The translations under genes were made by a program, and so were the position numbers. From the NCBI RefSeq assembly GCF_004834005.1, contig NZ_STFF01000003.1, positions 310,001 through 374,000 on the forward strand: DNA of 64,000 nt, given 5' to 3'. Shown here piece after piece: positions 25,008-34,406 of this stretch (position 1 is the stretch's first letter; the number at the start of each line of letters is the position of its first letter). Below the pieces are notes generated by a model. The model made no database searches, had not been told where the DNA came from, and saw only the letters and a list, made by a program, of their open reading frames with translations. This DNA is from Niastella caeni. GTDB taxonomy: Bacteria; Bacteroidota; Bacteroidia; Chitinophagales; Chitinophagaceae.

Positions 25008-26468
25008 CTATTTACTCCGAAACACCACGCCTTCTACATGTTCCCCAACAAATACATTGGCCATATCGGATGTTTTATACCAGGTTGGTTTTCCCTTCAT
25101 ATCATCTGTAATAAGCCGGCCGTTAATGACAAGGTTTTCAAACATAATGTTCTTTACTTTTCTTTCTTCATTATATCCGCCAATGATCGACATCACCGCA
25201 TTCTTACCGTTATATGCGATGTCTTTGAATAACACGTTCTCTACGCCCCTTCCCGGTGATGTACAATATTTGCTGTTAAAGAAAACACGGATATTAAACA
25301 ACTGGCCCTGCCGGAAATCTTCTATCCTGATATTTTCAAAACGAACATTGCGCACCAGGTTATTGTCGCCGGCATCAATGCTCAGGCAACCCTGATAGTC
25401 GATCTGCGCTTCCTTGTGATCAAGAATATCAATATCAATGTAAGTCAGGTCTTCCAGCACATCAGGCTCTGGCGTATTACCATGGGTGCCTATCAGAATA
25501 GGGTGCGCTACATCTGCCCACAATGCTGCATGCTGCACGGTAATATTTTTGCATCCGCCGGTAAAACCCAGGCGGGTACCGTACACGGTTGTACAATCAT
25601 CTGAATTCCGGTTGAATATGCCATCGATCAATACATTACTGCTGCTGATAACGTTCATGCCATCGCCCCATCCATAATAACTCATCGATTTCACATTGCG
25701 AATGACTACACTATCGGAGCCGCCGGTAAAACATTGGGTACAGAAGATACCGCTGACTTCAACGTTCTTTGAATTTGCAATGCGAACACCCAGTTTTACC
25801 GACTGATCAACCATTCCCCTTCCAAGCACCCGTACGTTCTCCGCATTTTTGATCAGGACCCGTCCCTTCAGAATGGCCCCACCGGCGAGGTAAACTGTTT
25901 TCCCCGATGGAACATATAATGTTGTATCTTTTATTTCATGCACACCAGGTCCGAAATAGATCAGGTTCGTATCTCGCAAATCGGGTTTAAAATTGTCGAT
26001 GGGGTTGGCAAAAAGGTGCAGGTTGTGAAAAATATCCCCGTTCACTTCTACCGACAGGTTGGCGGGCCTGGAAAGTTTGAACAGGATCGTTCTGCCATTA
26101 ATGGAATGCGGAATGTTATAAGAAAGCGGCCGGATCCGTGAATGCTTAACTGGTCCTTTATTATATGTTACCGCCACTTCTACTGTCCCGGAAAAATCAA
26201 AATAACCCATAGAAGCCTTTTCTGTAGTGTGGCCGCCATTATTCACCTTGTCGACCTTTACCATATAAACCGGCACCAATTTCCAGGCTTTTCCGCCTTG
26301 ACGCACCTTCACGGTAAAATCATTATTCAAAACAGCGCCTGCCGGCGCGGGATAAACCGTTAAAACCTGCGGTTCGTATTTAAAAGAAAAAGCAGTTGTT
26401 CCTTTCAGGAGCAGGATGACAAGTAAAACAAACTGCACCAATCGGGGTATGCATGGGCTATACTTCAT
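25008..26468 (-). CDS. Secreted GH28-like right-handed beta-helix glycosidase
   Basis: An N-terminal signal peptide (LVQFVLLVILLLKGTTAFSF) precedes a small beta domain. From about residue 170 a right-handed parallel beta-helix begins, with repeated rungs such as TVYLAGGAILKGRVLIKNAE and VRIANSKNVEVSGI. The acidic pair in RNSDDCTTV near residue 290 and IGTHGN near 326 match the DD and G-H-G positions of polygalacturonase-type (GH28) enzymes. Such enzymes act outside the cytoplasm on uronic-acid or rhamnose-containing glycans. The gene lies just upstream of the EPS promoter on the same strand and follows the hybrid sensor gene. The true substrate is unknown; a role on the host's own uronic polymer is possible. 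Confidence 0.78.
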   Translation of the reverse strand: MKYSPCIPRLVQFVLLVILLLKGTTAFSFKYEPQVLTVYPAPAGAVLNNDFTVKVRQGGKAWKLVPVYMVKVDKVNNGGHTTEKASMGYFDFSGTVEVAVTYNKGPVKHSRIRPLSYNIPHSINGRTILFKLSRPANLSVEVNGDIFHNLHLFANPIDNFKPDLRDTNLIYFGPGVHEIKDTTLYVPSGKTVYLAGGAILKGRVLIKNAENVRVLGRGMVDQSVKLGVRIANSKNVEVSGIFCTQCFTGGSDSVVIRNVKSMSYYGWGDGMNVISSSNVLIDGIFNRNSDDCTTVYGTRLGFTGGCKNITVQHAALWADVAHPILIGTHGNTPEPDVLEDLTYIDIDILDHKEAQIDYQGCLSIDAGDNNLVRNVRFENIRIEDFRQGQLFNIRVFFNSKYCTSPGRGVENVLFKDIAYNGKNAVMSIIGGYNEERKVKNIMFENLVINGRLITDDMKGKPTWYKTSDMANVFVGEHVEGVVFRSK

Positions 26469-26486
26469 ACTTCGTTATTAACGAGG

Positions 26487-26494
26487 CAAAAATA
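26487..26494 (-). promoter_or_regulatory. Putative -7 box before the GH28-like gene
   Basis: The minus strand reads TATTTTTG, a full match to TAnnTTTG, 18 bp before the ATG. No clear TTTG is seen at -33, so the site is a candidate only. Confidence 0.4.
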
Positions 26495-26571
26495 AATACG
26501 CCAATTACGAAGGAGGCGGGGGTTAGATGCCGAAAAACAGGGGTAAATTGGTCAATTAGCAATAAGCAATG

Positions 26572-26668
26572 CAATATCGAACCAAAGAATATCCAATGTC
26601 GAAGTAAAGAGACAGCCATCCATGCATTTCTCTTCGACATTCGTTATTCGATATTCAATATTTCAACA
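26572..26668. repeat. Word-type inverted repeat, family A, member 1
   Basis: The left arm (about 26572-26613) contains CAATATCGAA and GAATATCCAATGTCGAA. The right arm (about 26630-26668) contains CTTCGACATTCGTTATTCG and ATATTCAATATTT. The arms are imperfect complements. The 17-mer GAATATCCAATGTCGAA recurs exactly in the spacer at 48.6 kb. It sits between the GH28-like gene and the hybrid sensor gene. Confidence 0.7.
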
Positions 26669-26669
26669 T

Positions 26670-29600
26670 CTATTCCTTATTATCCGGATTAATACTGTCC
26701 TTGTCGATAGTATACTTCTTCCCATGCACTTTCCGGTAGCGCCGGATATATTCAGAAGGGTTCATGCCAAACAGTTTATTGAACTGCTCGCGGAAATATT
26801 TGCTATCGTTGATACCGACCATATTGGCCGTTTCATTTACATTATAATTAGTATTGATGAAGAGTTCCGCTGCTTTGCGTAGCCTTATAAACCGGATAAA
26901 AATATTCACCGATTGTCCTGAAACAGATTTCACCTTTCTGAAAAGGTTGGAATGGCTCATTCCCATTTCGGCCATCAGGGTCTTCACACTAAAGCCGTCG
27001 TCATCGAGGTGGCTCTCCACAACAGCAATACATTTCTCTAAAAAATCCTTGTATTCCTGGGAGATGCGTTGATTATTCTTATTGAGGGTAATTTCATTAT
27101 AAAAATACCGCTGCAACGTGGTCCTGTTTTTAAGCAGGCTCGCCACCCTGGCCAGTAAAAGGGTATTATCGAACGGTTTGGTGATATAGTCATCAGCTCC
27201 GCCTTCTACCCCCTTCAATTTATATTCATTTGAAGTACTGGCGGTGAGCAATATTACGGGAATATGATTGATGGAATCGTTTTCCTTTACCTGTTTGCAC
27301 AACTCAATTCCATTCATCTCCTGCATATGCACATCAGAAATGATGAGGTCGGGCAAATAAGTGAGCGCCGCATTTAATCCCGCTACGCCGTTGGCTGCCT
27401 GATAAATGATGTAAGTGTCTTTAAACAACTGCGCAAGATAGTTCCTGATCTGTTCATCATCATCGACCAGCAAAATGGTTTGTTTATCAGTAACCACATC
27501 GGCGGTAGGCAGTTTCTCATCTATCTGTTTTTCGTTTTCAACGAAATGCTCCTCCTGCAGGGCTTGCAAAAACACCGGCCCTGACTCATGTTCGGAAACA
27601 ATAGGGATACCGTTAAAATGATAGGGACCTTTCAGGAGCGTCAGGAAAAACGTGGCGCCTTTTCCTTCTTCACTCGTGTATGAAATTTGTCCTTTGTGTT
27701 GTTCGGTAAAATGTTTTACCAAATACAGCCCGATGCCGAAACCGGTTTTTGAGCCCGTAACAGTTCTTTCGGCCTGGTAAAACTTCTCGAACAGTTTATC
27801 GCCTATTTGTCCGGGAATACCTGCGCCGGTATCTGCAATTTCAATCTGCACATGTTCATCCTGCTCGGTCACCGTAACTGTAATGGTGCCCTGCGCAGGC
27901 GTATATTTAAAAGCGTTTGAAAGCAGGTTGTAAATTATGATCCCCAGTTTTTCCTTATCAGCATAAATTTCCAATGAGTCATTGGCACAGGTAAAAGTAT
28001 AGTTGATATGTTGCAACCTGGCTTGTTGAACGAAGCAAAGGTAAACGTCCCAGGCCAGGTGGTGCAAATTCTGTTTAGAAGGTTTAATAGTATCCAATCC
28101 GCTTTCGGCTTTACGGAACAGGAGCAGTTGATCGGCCAGGCTAAGCATGCGGCGGGCATTGCGGTAAACGATGCCCAATTCGCTGTCTGGCCTTGCCTGA
28201 CTTTCCTCCCGTTTCCTGAACAGATCTTTCAATGGATTAATGATCAAAGTAAGCGGGGTTCTGAATTCATGTGCTATAGTGGTAAAGTAAGTAATTTCCT
28301 TTTCCCGTTCAGCAAGGCTTCGCTGTTTTTCGGCCCGTTCGTTTTCAGCATTCAGTTTGGCAATCTTCACCTCGTATTTCAGGTGGGTCTGGTTTATACG
28401 GTACCGGTTGTAAGCATAGATGATCGCTCCAATAATAAGTGCGTATAATCCGTAAGCCCATACAGACCGGTACCAGGGCGGCAGAACAATAATGCGCAAT
28501 TGCAATTCTTTTCCATCCCATCTTCCGGGAGCGCTGGTGCTTTTTACCCGCAAGGTATAAGTACCTTCAGAAAGGTGGGTGTACACAGCTGTTCTCGAAT
28601 TGTTCGCATAATTCCATCCCCTGTCCCACCCTTCGAGGAAATAAGCATATTGAACTTTATCAGGCGCCGAATAGTCTAACGACGCAAATTCAAAAGAAAG
28701 AATGGCTTTATCAAATGGCACCTTAATGGCATCAATGCTGTTTCCCGTACTTTTTTCAATTACTGAATTCTCCTGCTCAATAGGCGTGTTGTTAATTTTA
28801 ATATCGGTAAAAAGAATAGGGCGGGTATTTTTGAATTCAATAATATTGGCGGGGTGAAAAATATTGAATCCCTTTAAGCCGCCAAACACCATCTCACCCG
28901 TTCTCAATGCAAGGGCTGCATTATAATTGAATTGATTGCTTTGCAAGCCATCATTCTGGTAATAGTTGGTAAACTGTTTATCTTTCAGATTGAATTTCGA
29001 GAGTCCATTGAAGGTGCTGATCCACAAATTGCCCTGGTTGTCATTGAGGATATTTAAAACAGAATTGCTGCAAAGCCCTTCGTCGGTCGTGTAACGCTTT
29101 ACGATCGTTCCGCTTTTGCGATCGAACAATAAGAGGCCGCCGCCTTCGGTTCCCACCCAGAAATTGCCGTCTTTGTCTTCCTGCAGCGAACGCACCGGTT
29201 TTCCAATTTGATAAAATTGATGTTGTTTATTCACGGCATCGATCGCTATCAGTTGCGCCAAAGTACCACCCCACATTTTCCCGGCTTTATCTTCACTAAT
29301 AATAAAAAGGTCTTTCAGTTTATTATCGAACAACTCGAAGATGTTTGTCTGGCGGTTCAATGCAAAAAGACCATATTGCAGCGTACCTAACCATAACCTT
29401 TTTTGTTTGTCCTCAAACATTGTATACGTGAGGGCATTCACAAATTCCCTGAAAGGAGCAACCTGTACAAACCGGAAATGTTCAAAATTACCAGCCGCTT
29501 TATTATACCGGTTCACACCGCCCCTGTAAGTGGCGACCCAGATCTTATTTTCATAATCGCCCGTGATTGCAGTAATGTAATCGTTACTGAGTGAGCTCGC

Positions 29601-30809
29601 ATCCGCAACGTTGTGCTGGTAATTTCGGAATGTATTCGATTTACGGTCCCAGATACTCAACCCGTTGCCATCGGTCCCCACCCATAACTTACCGTCTGGT
29701 TCTTCGTAAAATGTAAAAATATAATTGCTGATAAGCGTATTGGCAGCGAGAGGGTCTGCGTCCACTTTGCCAAACAATTGCTTTCTTGTATCAATGACAT
29801 TGATGCCGCCCCGCAAACAGCCGATCCACATTCTGCCATCGCGGTCTTCAAGGATGGAAGTGATTGCATTACTGCTCAATGAATACCGTTGCCGGCCGGT
29901 TTGCAGATAATTTATTGACCGGTCGTTTGCCAGATCTAATATGGTAATACCGGCATTGGTGGCAATCCACAATTTGTTATTTCTGTCTGCCGTGAGTGCG
30001 ATCACATCATTCTGGCATAATCCATTCTCTTCACTATAATACTTATCGTATAAATTCTGCTTAATACTATACCGGTTCATACCTCTGCTGCTGCCAACCC
30101 AGATCATGTCTCCTTTTATTTCAAGGCAACTGGCATTGGTAACAGTAGCATTTACCAACCGGAGTTTTTTCGCGGCTGCATCATACCTATACAGCCCTTT
30201 TGCCCTTACAAAGACCCATACCGTTTTATCGGCTCCTTTTTTGATCGATGCAATATCGAGGACCTGCCCGGCCACCTCCCCTTCAATAGGAATTCGAATT
30301 CCAATACTGTCGCCGGCTGCACAAAACACCACCCCTATATCAGAAGTACCGATCAGCATATTGCCATCTGCATCCCGTTCGAGATCGCGGATCACCTGGG
30401 TTAATTTAACAAGCGCGCCGGTTGACGCTTTATAATAAACTGCAGTAAAATTATTAGCCAGACTACAATACACAGCGGCGCCCTGCCTGGTTCCCACCCA
30501 GATATTGCCATTATTGTCTTCATCAATGGCATTGATAAAATTATTGGGCAGGGAAAGCGGGTTGTTGAAATTATTGCGGAATACTTTGAAGGTATATGCA
30601 TCGTACCGGTTTAACCCATCGTAGGTGCCAAACCATAAAAATCCTTTTTGGTCCTGGTAAATGCAACGTACCGAATTGTTCGATAAGCCCTGTTCTATAC
30701 CCAGGTAAGAAGTTATAGGGTAATCTGTAGCGTACAGAGGGCTGAACAGATTAATAAAGAGTAAACACAACAAAACAATCGTTCTGACAATTCCTTTTTT
30801 CATACGCAA
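26670..30809 (-). CDS. Hybrid two-component system sensor/regulator (HTCS)
   Basis: This single 1379-aa protein joins sensing and gene control. A signal peptide (residues about 5-28) leads into a periplasmic sensor of two seven-bladed propellers with Reg_prop-type repeats (DQKGFLWFGTYDGLNRYD, NNGNIWVGTRQGA). A Y_Y_Y domain and a membrane helix follow at about 780-800. The cytosolic part has HisKA (AHEFRTPLTLIINPL, His near 848), HATPase (NLLSNAFKYTP, DTGAGIPG, GFGIGLYLVKHF), a receiver (ILLVDDDEQIR, ISDVHM with phospho-Asp near 1155) and a C-terminal AraC domain (VNETANMVGINDSKYFREQF). HTCS proteins usually sense glycan breakdown products and activate nearby polysaccharide-use genes. The only enzyme nearby is the GH28-like gene. 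Confidence 0.95.
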   Translation of the reverse strand: MRMKKGIVRTIVLLCLLFINLFSPLYATDYPITSYLGIEQGLSNNSVRCIYQDQKGFLWFGTYDGLNRYDAYTFKVFRNNFNNPLSLPNNFINAIDEDNNGNIWVGTRQGAAVYCSLANNFTAVYYKASTGALVKLTQVIRDLERDADGNMLIGTSDIGVVFCAAGDSIGIRIPIEGEVAGQVLDIASIKKGADKTVWVFVRAKGLYRYDAAAKKLRLVNATVTNASCLEIKGDMIWVGSSRGMNRYSIKQNLYDKYYSEENGLCQNDVIALTADRNNKLWIATNAGITILDLANDRSINYLQTGRQRYSLSSNAITSILEDRDGRMWIGCLRGGINVIDTRKQLFGKVDADPLAANTLISNYIFTFYEEPDGKLWVGTDGNGLSIWDRKSNTFRNYQHNVADASSLSNDYITAITGDYENKIWVATYRGGVNRYNKAAGNFEHFRFVQVAPFREFVNALTYTMFEDKQKRLWLGTLQYGLFALNRQTNIFELFDNKLKDLFIISEDKAGKMWGGTLAQLIAIDAVNKQHQFYQIGKPVRSLQEDKDGNFWVGTEGGGLLLFDRKSGTIVKRYTTDEGLCSNSVLNILNDNQGNLWISTFNGLSKFNLKDKQFTNYYQNDGLQSNQFNYNAALALRTGEMVFGGLKGFNIFHPANIIEFKNTRPILFTDIKINNTPIEQENSVIEKSTGNSIDAIKVPFDKAILSFEFASLDYSAPDKVQYAYFLEGWDRGWNYANNSRTAVYTHLSEGTYTLRVKSTSAPGRWDGKELQLRIIVLPPWYRSVWAYGLYALIIGAIIYAYNRYRINQTHLKYEVKIAKLNAENERAEKQRSLAEREKEITYFTTIAHEFRTPLTLIINPLKDLFRKREESQARPDSELGIVYRNARRMLSLADQLLLFRKAESGLDTIKPSKQNLHHLAWDVYLCFVQQARLQHINYTFTCANDSLEIYADKEKLGIIIYNLLSNAFKYTPAQGTITVTVTEQDEHVQIEIADTGAGIPGQIGDKLFEKFYQAERTVTGSKTGFGIGLYLVKHFTEQHKGQISYTSEEGKGATFFLTLLKGPYHFNGIPIVSEHESGPVFLQALQEEHFVENEKQIDEKLPTADVVTDKQTILLVDDDEQIRNYLAQLFKDTYIIYQAANGVAGLNAALTYLPDLIISDVHMQEMNGIELCKQVKENDSINHIPVILLTASTSNEYKLKGVEGGADDYITKPFDNTLLLARVASLLKNRTTLQRYFYNEITLNKNNQRISQEYKDFLEKCIAVVESHLDDDGFSVKTLMAEMGMSHSNLFRKVKSVSGQSVNIFIRFIRLRKAAELFINTNYNVNETANMVGINDSKYFREQFNKLFGMNPSEYIRRYRKVHGKKYTIDKDSINPDNKE

Positions 30810-31422
30810 GCACTAAAGCAGCAACATTCAGTTAATCCCGGTTTCAATATAAATGTACAATTCACTTTATATGCGTAACCAGTTTTTTCAATATTTTTTC
30901 ATGACCATTCGCAAAGGATTTCATTATCAAACAATTAATAAAACCGGAGCCGCCACAAAGCGGTACCCCGATCGAAAGGATGGCCGCCAAATTACACAGG
31001 TTCCGGTTGGCCCAGTAATTGGTAATACAGGTGTCGTTGTGATTGGTGAGGAACTATTCGCACAAAGTATAAAATTCATTCAGCATCATGTCTTTGAAGC
31101 GGGTAAAGTCATTGCCCCTTAATGACTACAAAAGCGCAATGCATTCAACAGACACTAAGATACCTCCGGGAAATAGCATTACCTGAGGAACACTTCGGGC
31201 CGGAGCATTGACGGGAAAGATTTCGCCCGTCACATAAAGATTTTCCCTATTCGCGTTTCTTTTTTCTTGTTTTACCCAGCCAGAGATATAAGCCGGCAAT
31301 TGGTAAACTGAACGCAATCAAAGAACATAAACAGGTAAGCAATTTACCGGTTATGGTATGATTATTTTAGTGAAATTAAATGAAGCGATAGTACAAAGCT
31401 GAAACCATAAGCCGTTTAAAAA
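30810..31422. other. 613-bp spacer with gene remnants
   Basis: The region separates the divergent HTCS and YihY genes. No TAnnTTTG box with a good partner is evident for either gene. An 89-codon frame on the plus strand (30853-31122) has no recognisable family and I do not count it as a gene. The minus strand shows short coding-like pieces, among them a PepSY-TM-like tail at 31247-31366 and a 21-codon stretch ending in MMLNEFYTLCE at about 31058-31120. This looks like decayed coding DNA. Confidence 0.4.
31247..31366 (-). pseudogene. Remnant of a PepSY-associated TM helix protein (C-terminal tail)
   Basis: A 39-codon minus-strand frame between two stops reads as one hydrophobic helix, then LPIAGLYLWLG and a basic end KTRKKKRE. 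The pattern P-x-x-G-[FL]-Y-x-W-x-G-K plus Lys/Arg tail is how many PepSY-TM proteins of Bacteroidota end. No start codon or preceding domain is left in frame. This is a family guess from a short stretch. Confidence 0.35.
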
Positions 31423-32349
31423 ATGAAACAACTAAAAGCTATATGGAAAGTACTTGTGCAATCTTTTAAAAACTTTGCCGAAGATAAGATCCCCAAACTG
31501 AGCGCCTCGCTTGCTTACACCACTATTTTTTCATTCGGGCCATTACTGGTTGTAATTATCTTTTTATGTAGCTTCTTTTTAGGTGAGGAAGCTATACAGG
31601 GAACAATAGATAACCAGATGCAGGCATTTGTTGGTGCGGATGCAGCGAAGCAGCTTCAGGTAATAATTAAAAACGCCTCTTTGAGCGGAAAGGAAACAAT
31701 GGCTGCGGTAATCGGAATTGCAACGCTGCTGTTTAGCGCAACGGCTGTGTTTGCCGAAATACAGGATTCAATAAATACCATATGGGGGTTTAAGGCCAAA
31801 CCCCAAAAAGGGATATGGAAGATCTTCAGAAGCCGGTTTTTATCTTTTTCAGTTATAATTAGCCTGGGCTTTTTATTACTCGTTTCTTTGGCGATCACAA
31901 GTGTTGTTGAAGGATTGAGTAATAGATTGAAAGCAAGTTTACCTGATGTAACTGTTGTATTATTCTATATTTTGAATTTAGTTATTTCCTTTATAGTTAT
32001 CACCGCTTTGTTTTTGCTGATCTTTAAAGTTCTTCCCGATGCAAAAACAAAATGGAAAGATGTATTACCAGGAGCGCTGGCATCAAGCATTTTATTTATG
32101 GTGGGGAAATTCGGGGTATCCTTTTACATTGGAAAAAGTAAAATTGGCACTACATACGGGGCAGCCGGGTCACTTGTCATTTTATTATTATGGGTTTATT
32201 ATTCTGCGATCATTTTATACCTGGGCGCTGAATTTGCAAAAGCCTGGAGCGCCCATAAAGGCTCTTCCCTGCAGCCGAATGATTATGCCGTAGCTTTGAA
32301 AAAATTAGAAATAGAAACAGATAAAGCCCAGCCGGAAATAAAAACCTAG
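31423..32349 (+). CDS. YihY/virulence factor BrkB family membrane protein
   Basis: The 308-aa protein matches the YihY/UPF0761 plan. An N-terminal amphipathic part with the signature KIPKLSASLAYTTIFSFGPL leads into six membrane helices, with the family-typical VLPDAKTKWKDVLPGALASS and IGTTYGAAGSLVILLLWVYY near the end. Then come AEFAKAW and a hydrophilic tail. Members are inner-membrane proteins of unclear function; despite old names they are not RNase BN. It starts a plus-strand run of genes, 84 bp before a thioredoxin-like gene. Confidence 0.9.
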   Translation: MKQLKAIWKVLVQSFKNFAEDKIPKLSASLAYTTIFSFGPLLVVIIFLCSFFLGEEAIQGTIDNQMQAFVGADAAKQLQVIIKNASLSGKETMAAVIGIATLLFSATAVFAEIQDSINTIWGFKAKPQKGIWKIFRSRFLSFSVIISLGFLLLVSLAITSVVEGLSNRLKASLPDVTVVLFYILNLVISFIVITALFLLIFKVLPDAKTKWKDVLPGALASSILFMVGKFGVSFYIGKSKIGTTYGAAGSLVILLLWVYYSAIILYLGAEFAKAWSAHKGSSLQPNDYAVALKKLEIETDKAQPEIKT

Positions 32350-32432
32350 CTGGCTTCAATTATCCACTAACATATCTTATCTTTAAAAACGTTCGAACAA
32401 ACCAGAAAAGCGGAAATTTAAAACACTACACA

Positions 32433-33569
32433 ATGACAAGGTGTATAATTTCTATTTTGGTTTTGTTTGCCCAGGTTTGCCATGCTCAAAAGCAATTCAC
32501 TACCCTGATCCGCTTTCCGGAAAGCATCGACACCCGAAAAGTTAAAATACTATATGAAGATGGTAAAACGATGTACCCTGTGCCCCAAGCGCTTATTAAA
32601 AATAAAACCACCATTTCCGGCGTCTTTTATTCAAAGTATGTAACACTGGCGGTGCTATACCCCAAAACAGAAAGCACCTTTCACAGCAATGAGTTTTTTT
32701 TGAAGGAAGGACATTCCTCCCTTGTTTTTTCGGAGTGCAGAAAGGGTGATTCGCTGGCTTTTCCTTTTGATAGTTTCAAACTGTCAAATGCCATTGAGAT
32801 CAGGCGTATTCCGGAACACAAAAAATTTCACTTGTTTACACAAAAGGAAACCGCAGAAGAGGAGGAGCTGAATGAAAAATATGCAAGCGCCACAGAAGGA
32901 AAATATAAAGATTCGTTACTACAACTTATAAATGCCAAATGGAGCAATATAGTTAAAAAACGCCTTGAATTTGTAAGCCAGAACAATGACAGCTATTATT
33001 ATTTCTGGCAATTTAAACGTCACTTCATGTGGCCTGCATTTATCCAAAAATATTATGACACCCTGAAAATAGTATTCGCATCATTTCCTGCTGCTTTAAA
33101 AAATAGTTTTGAGGGAAAAGAGATCCTTAATACTATGGAAGGCGCCATGCACTGCAGGAAAGGATGCAAAGCACTCGATTTTACAGCAAAAGATGTTTCA
33201 GGCGCAACCATTCATTTAAGCAATTATAAGGGGAAATATGTGCTGCTGCAATTCTGGGCTTCCTGGTGCGGTCCCTGCCTGGATGAAATGCCTCATATCA
33301 AAAAGATCCGTGAATCTCACAGTACAGATAAATTACAAGTAATAAGCATAAGTATCGATTCTGATTCCATTGCCTTTAAAAAAGCTATGGCAGCCAATAA
33401 CATAACCTGGACGACCCTCTTAGACCGCTCAAGAGATATTTACAGGAAATTTGGCGGCAATTCAATTCCATCTGTCTTTTTAATTAATAAAGAAGGAATA
33501 ATTGTTTTCAGTAATCGCGAGGAACCGAGACAAGTTTTGGATGATTTACTTTCTACCTCTATTAAATGA
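32433..33569 (+). CDS. TlpA-like thiol-disulfide oxidoreductase, secreted
   Basis: A signal peptide (IISILVLFAQVCHAQ) directs the protein to the periplasm. Residues about 20-110 form a beta-rich N-terminal domain like the DUF4369-type domains fused to Bacteroidota thioredoxins. The middle is helical and rich in Glu and Lys. The C-terminal thioredoxin domain (about 240-378) contains FWASWCGPCLDEMP with the active-site CxxC near residue 278, and a cis-proline loop (GNSIPSVFLI). The membrane-distal TlpA type reduces disulfides or protects cells from oxidative damage. The partner is unknown. Confidence 0.9.
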   Translation: MTRCIISILVLFAQVCHAQKQFTTLIRFPESIDTRKVKILYEDGKTMYPVPQALIKNKTTISGVFYSKYVTLAVLYPKTESTFHSNEFFLKEGHSSLVFSECRKGDSLAFPFDSFKLSNAIEIRRIPEHKKFHLFTQKETAEEEELNEKYASATEGKYKDSLLQLINAKWSNIVKKRLEFVSQNNDSYYYFWQFKRHFMWPAFIQKYYDTLKIVFASFPAALKNSFEGKEILNTMEGAMHCRKGCKALDFTAKDVSGATIHLSNYKGKYVLLQFWASWCGPCLDEMPHIKKIRESHSTDKLQVISISIDSDSIAFKKAMAANNITWTTLLDRSRDIYRKFGGNSIPSVFLINKEGIIVFSNREEPRQVLDDLLSTSIK

Positions 33570-33740
33570 TGCGGACCTGATTTTAGGCCAAAATCCTAAA
33601 ATGTCCCCCTTTAAAAACCAATTACCCCTCCGGGTTATATTCTCCTGCTTCGTAATTTAATTACCCAAGCTCATTCATTGTGCTCTTCCATCAGGAGGCT
33701 TGAATTGGTTTTTATTCATTAATTATTAAACTTTTCAACT

Positions 33741-34382
33741 ATGAATCGATTTGCCTTGCCAATACGAATTACAAGCATCTTGCTTTTATTTATAGCGATC
33801 GCAAGCAATACAGGTTGTAATAAAGCAGTAACCTCTCCCGATCCTGCAACAGAAAATACGGTAACAACCACACCCACTCCTGCTACAGAGGCCACCATCA
33901 CCTGGTACCTGGTAAGGGCTGCCAACCCCACTGCCGACCAGTTAGACGCCTATAACAGGATCACAGCAGCCATGAACGCCGCGGTAACCATGTATAACCA
34001 ACAAACCACCTATTGCAGCGGCAACCTTCGGGTAGAATACAATACCGGGGTTCCTACAGCAGATGGAAACGTGAATGGCACTATCCGTTTCGGGGCTAAC
34101 AGGTCGTATATGAACCAGCGTACAGCCATGCACGAAATAGCACATACCCAGGGCATTGGCACAACAAGCCGCTGGAACCAACTGGTTGTAAACGGTAAGT
34201 ACACAGGAGCCTATGCCCTGGCTATGCTTAGAAGCATGGTAGGCGAAAGCCCTGCTTCCACATTAAGCGCCGACGGACATTCTTTCTGGCCATATGGATT
34301 AAATTATAACAATGAATGGAGTACCGTTAATGGTCAGCGCAATGCACGCATTGTAGGAGCCATGCAACGCGATGGCGTATAA
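33741..34382 (+). CDS. HExxH-motif lipoprotein (putative metallopeptidase)
   Basis: A lipoprotein signal peptide ends ASNTGC, with the lipid Cys at residue 26, followed by a Thr/Pro-rich linker. The remainder, about 160 residues, contains MHEIAHTQGIG near residue 130. This is an HExxHxxG zinc-site pattern. Downstream are SADGHSFWPYGLNY, whose His could be a third ligand, and a C-terminal IVGAMQRDG. Similar domains occur in secreted bacterial proteins, often next to ricin-type lectin modules, though no lectin module is present here. It is followed by a clear terminator, so it is transcribed alone or ends a unit. Confidence 0.7.
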   Translation: MNRFALPIRITSILLLFIAIASNTGCNKAVTSPDPATENTVTTTPTPATEATITWYLVRAANPTADQLDAYNRITAAMNAAVTMYNQQTTYCSGNLRVEYNTGVPTADGNVNGTIRFGANRSYMNQRTAMHEIAHTQGIGTTSRWNQLVVNGKYTGAYALAMLRSMVGESPASTLSADGHSFWPYGLNYNNEWSTVNGQRNARIVGAMQRDGV

Positions 34383-34406
34383 CTAAACCGCAAGCCTCCT
34401 GACAAG

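Noticed and set aside
30853..31122. An 89-codon plus-strand frame before the YihY gene
   Set aside because: It has no recognisable domain and no promoter, and the opposite strand shows coding-like pieces. I treat it as chance.
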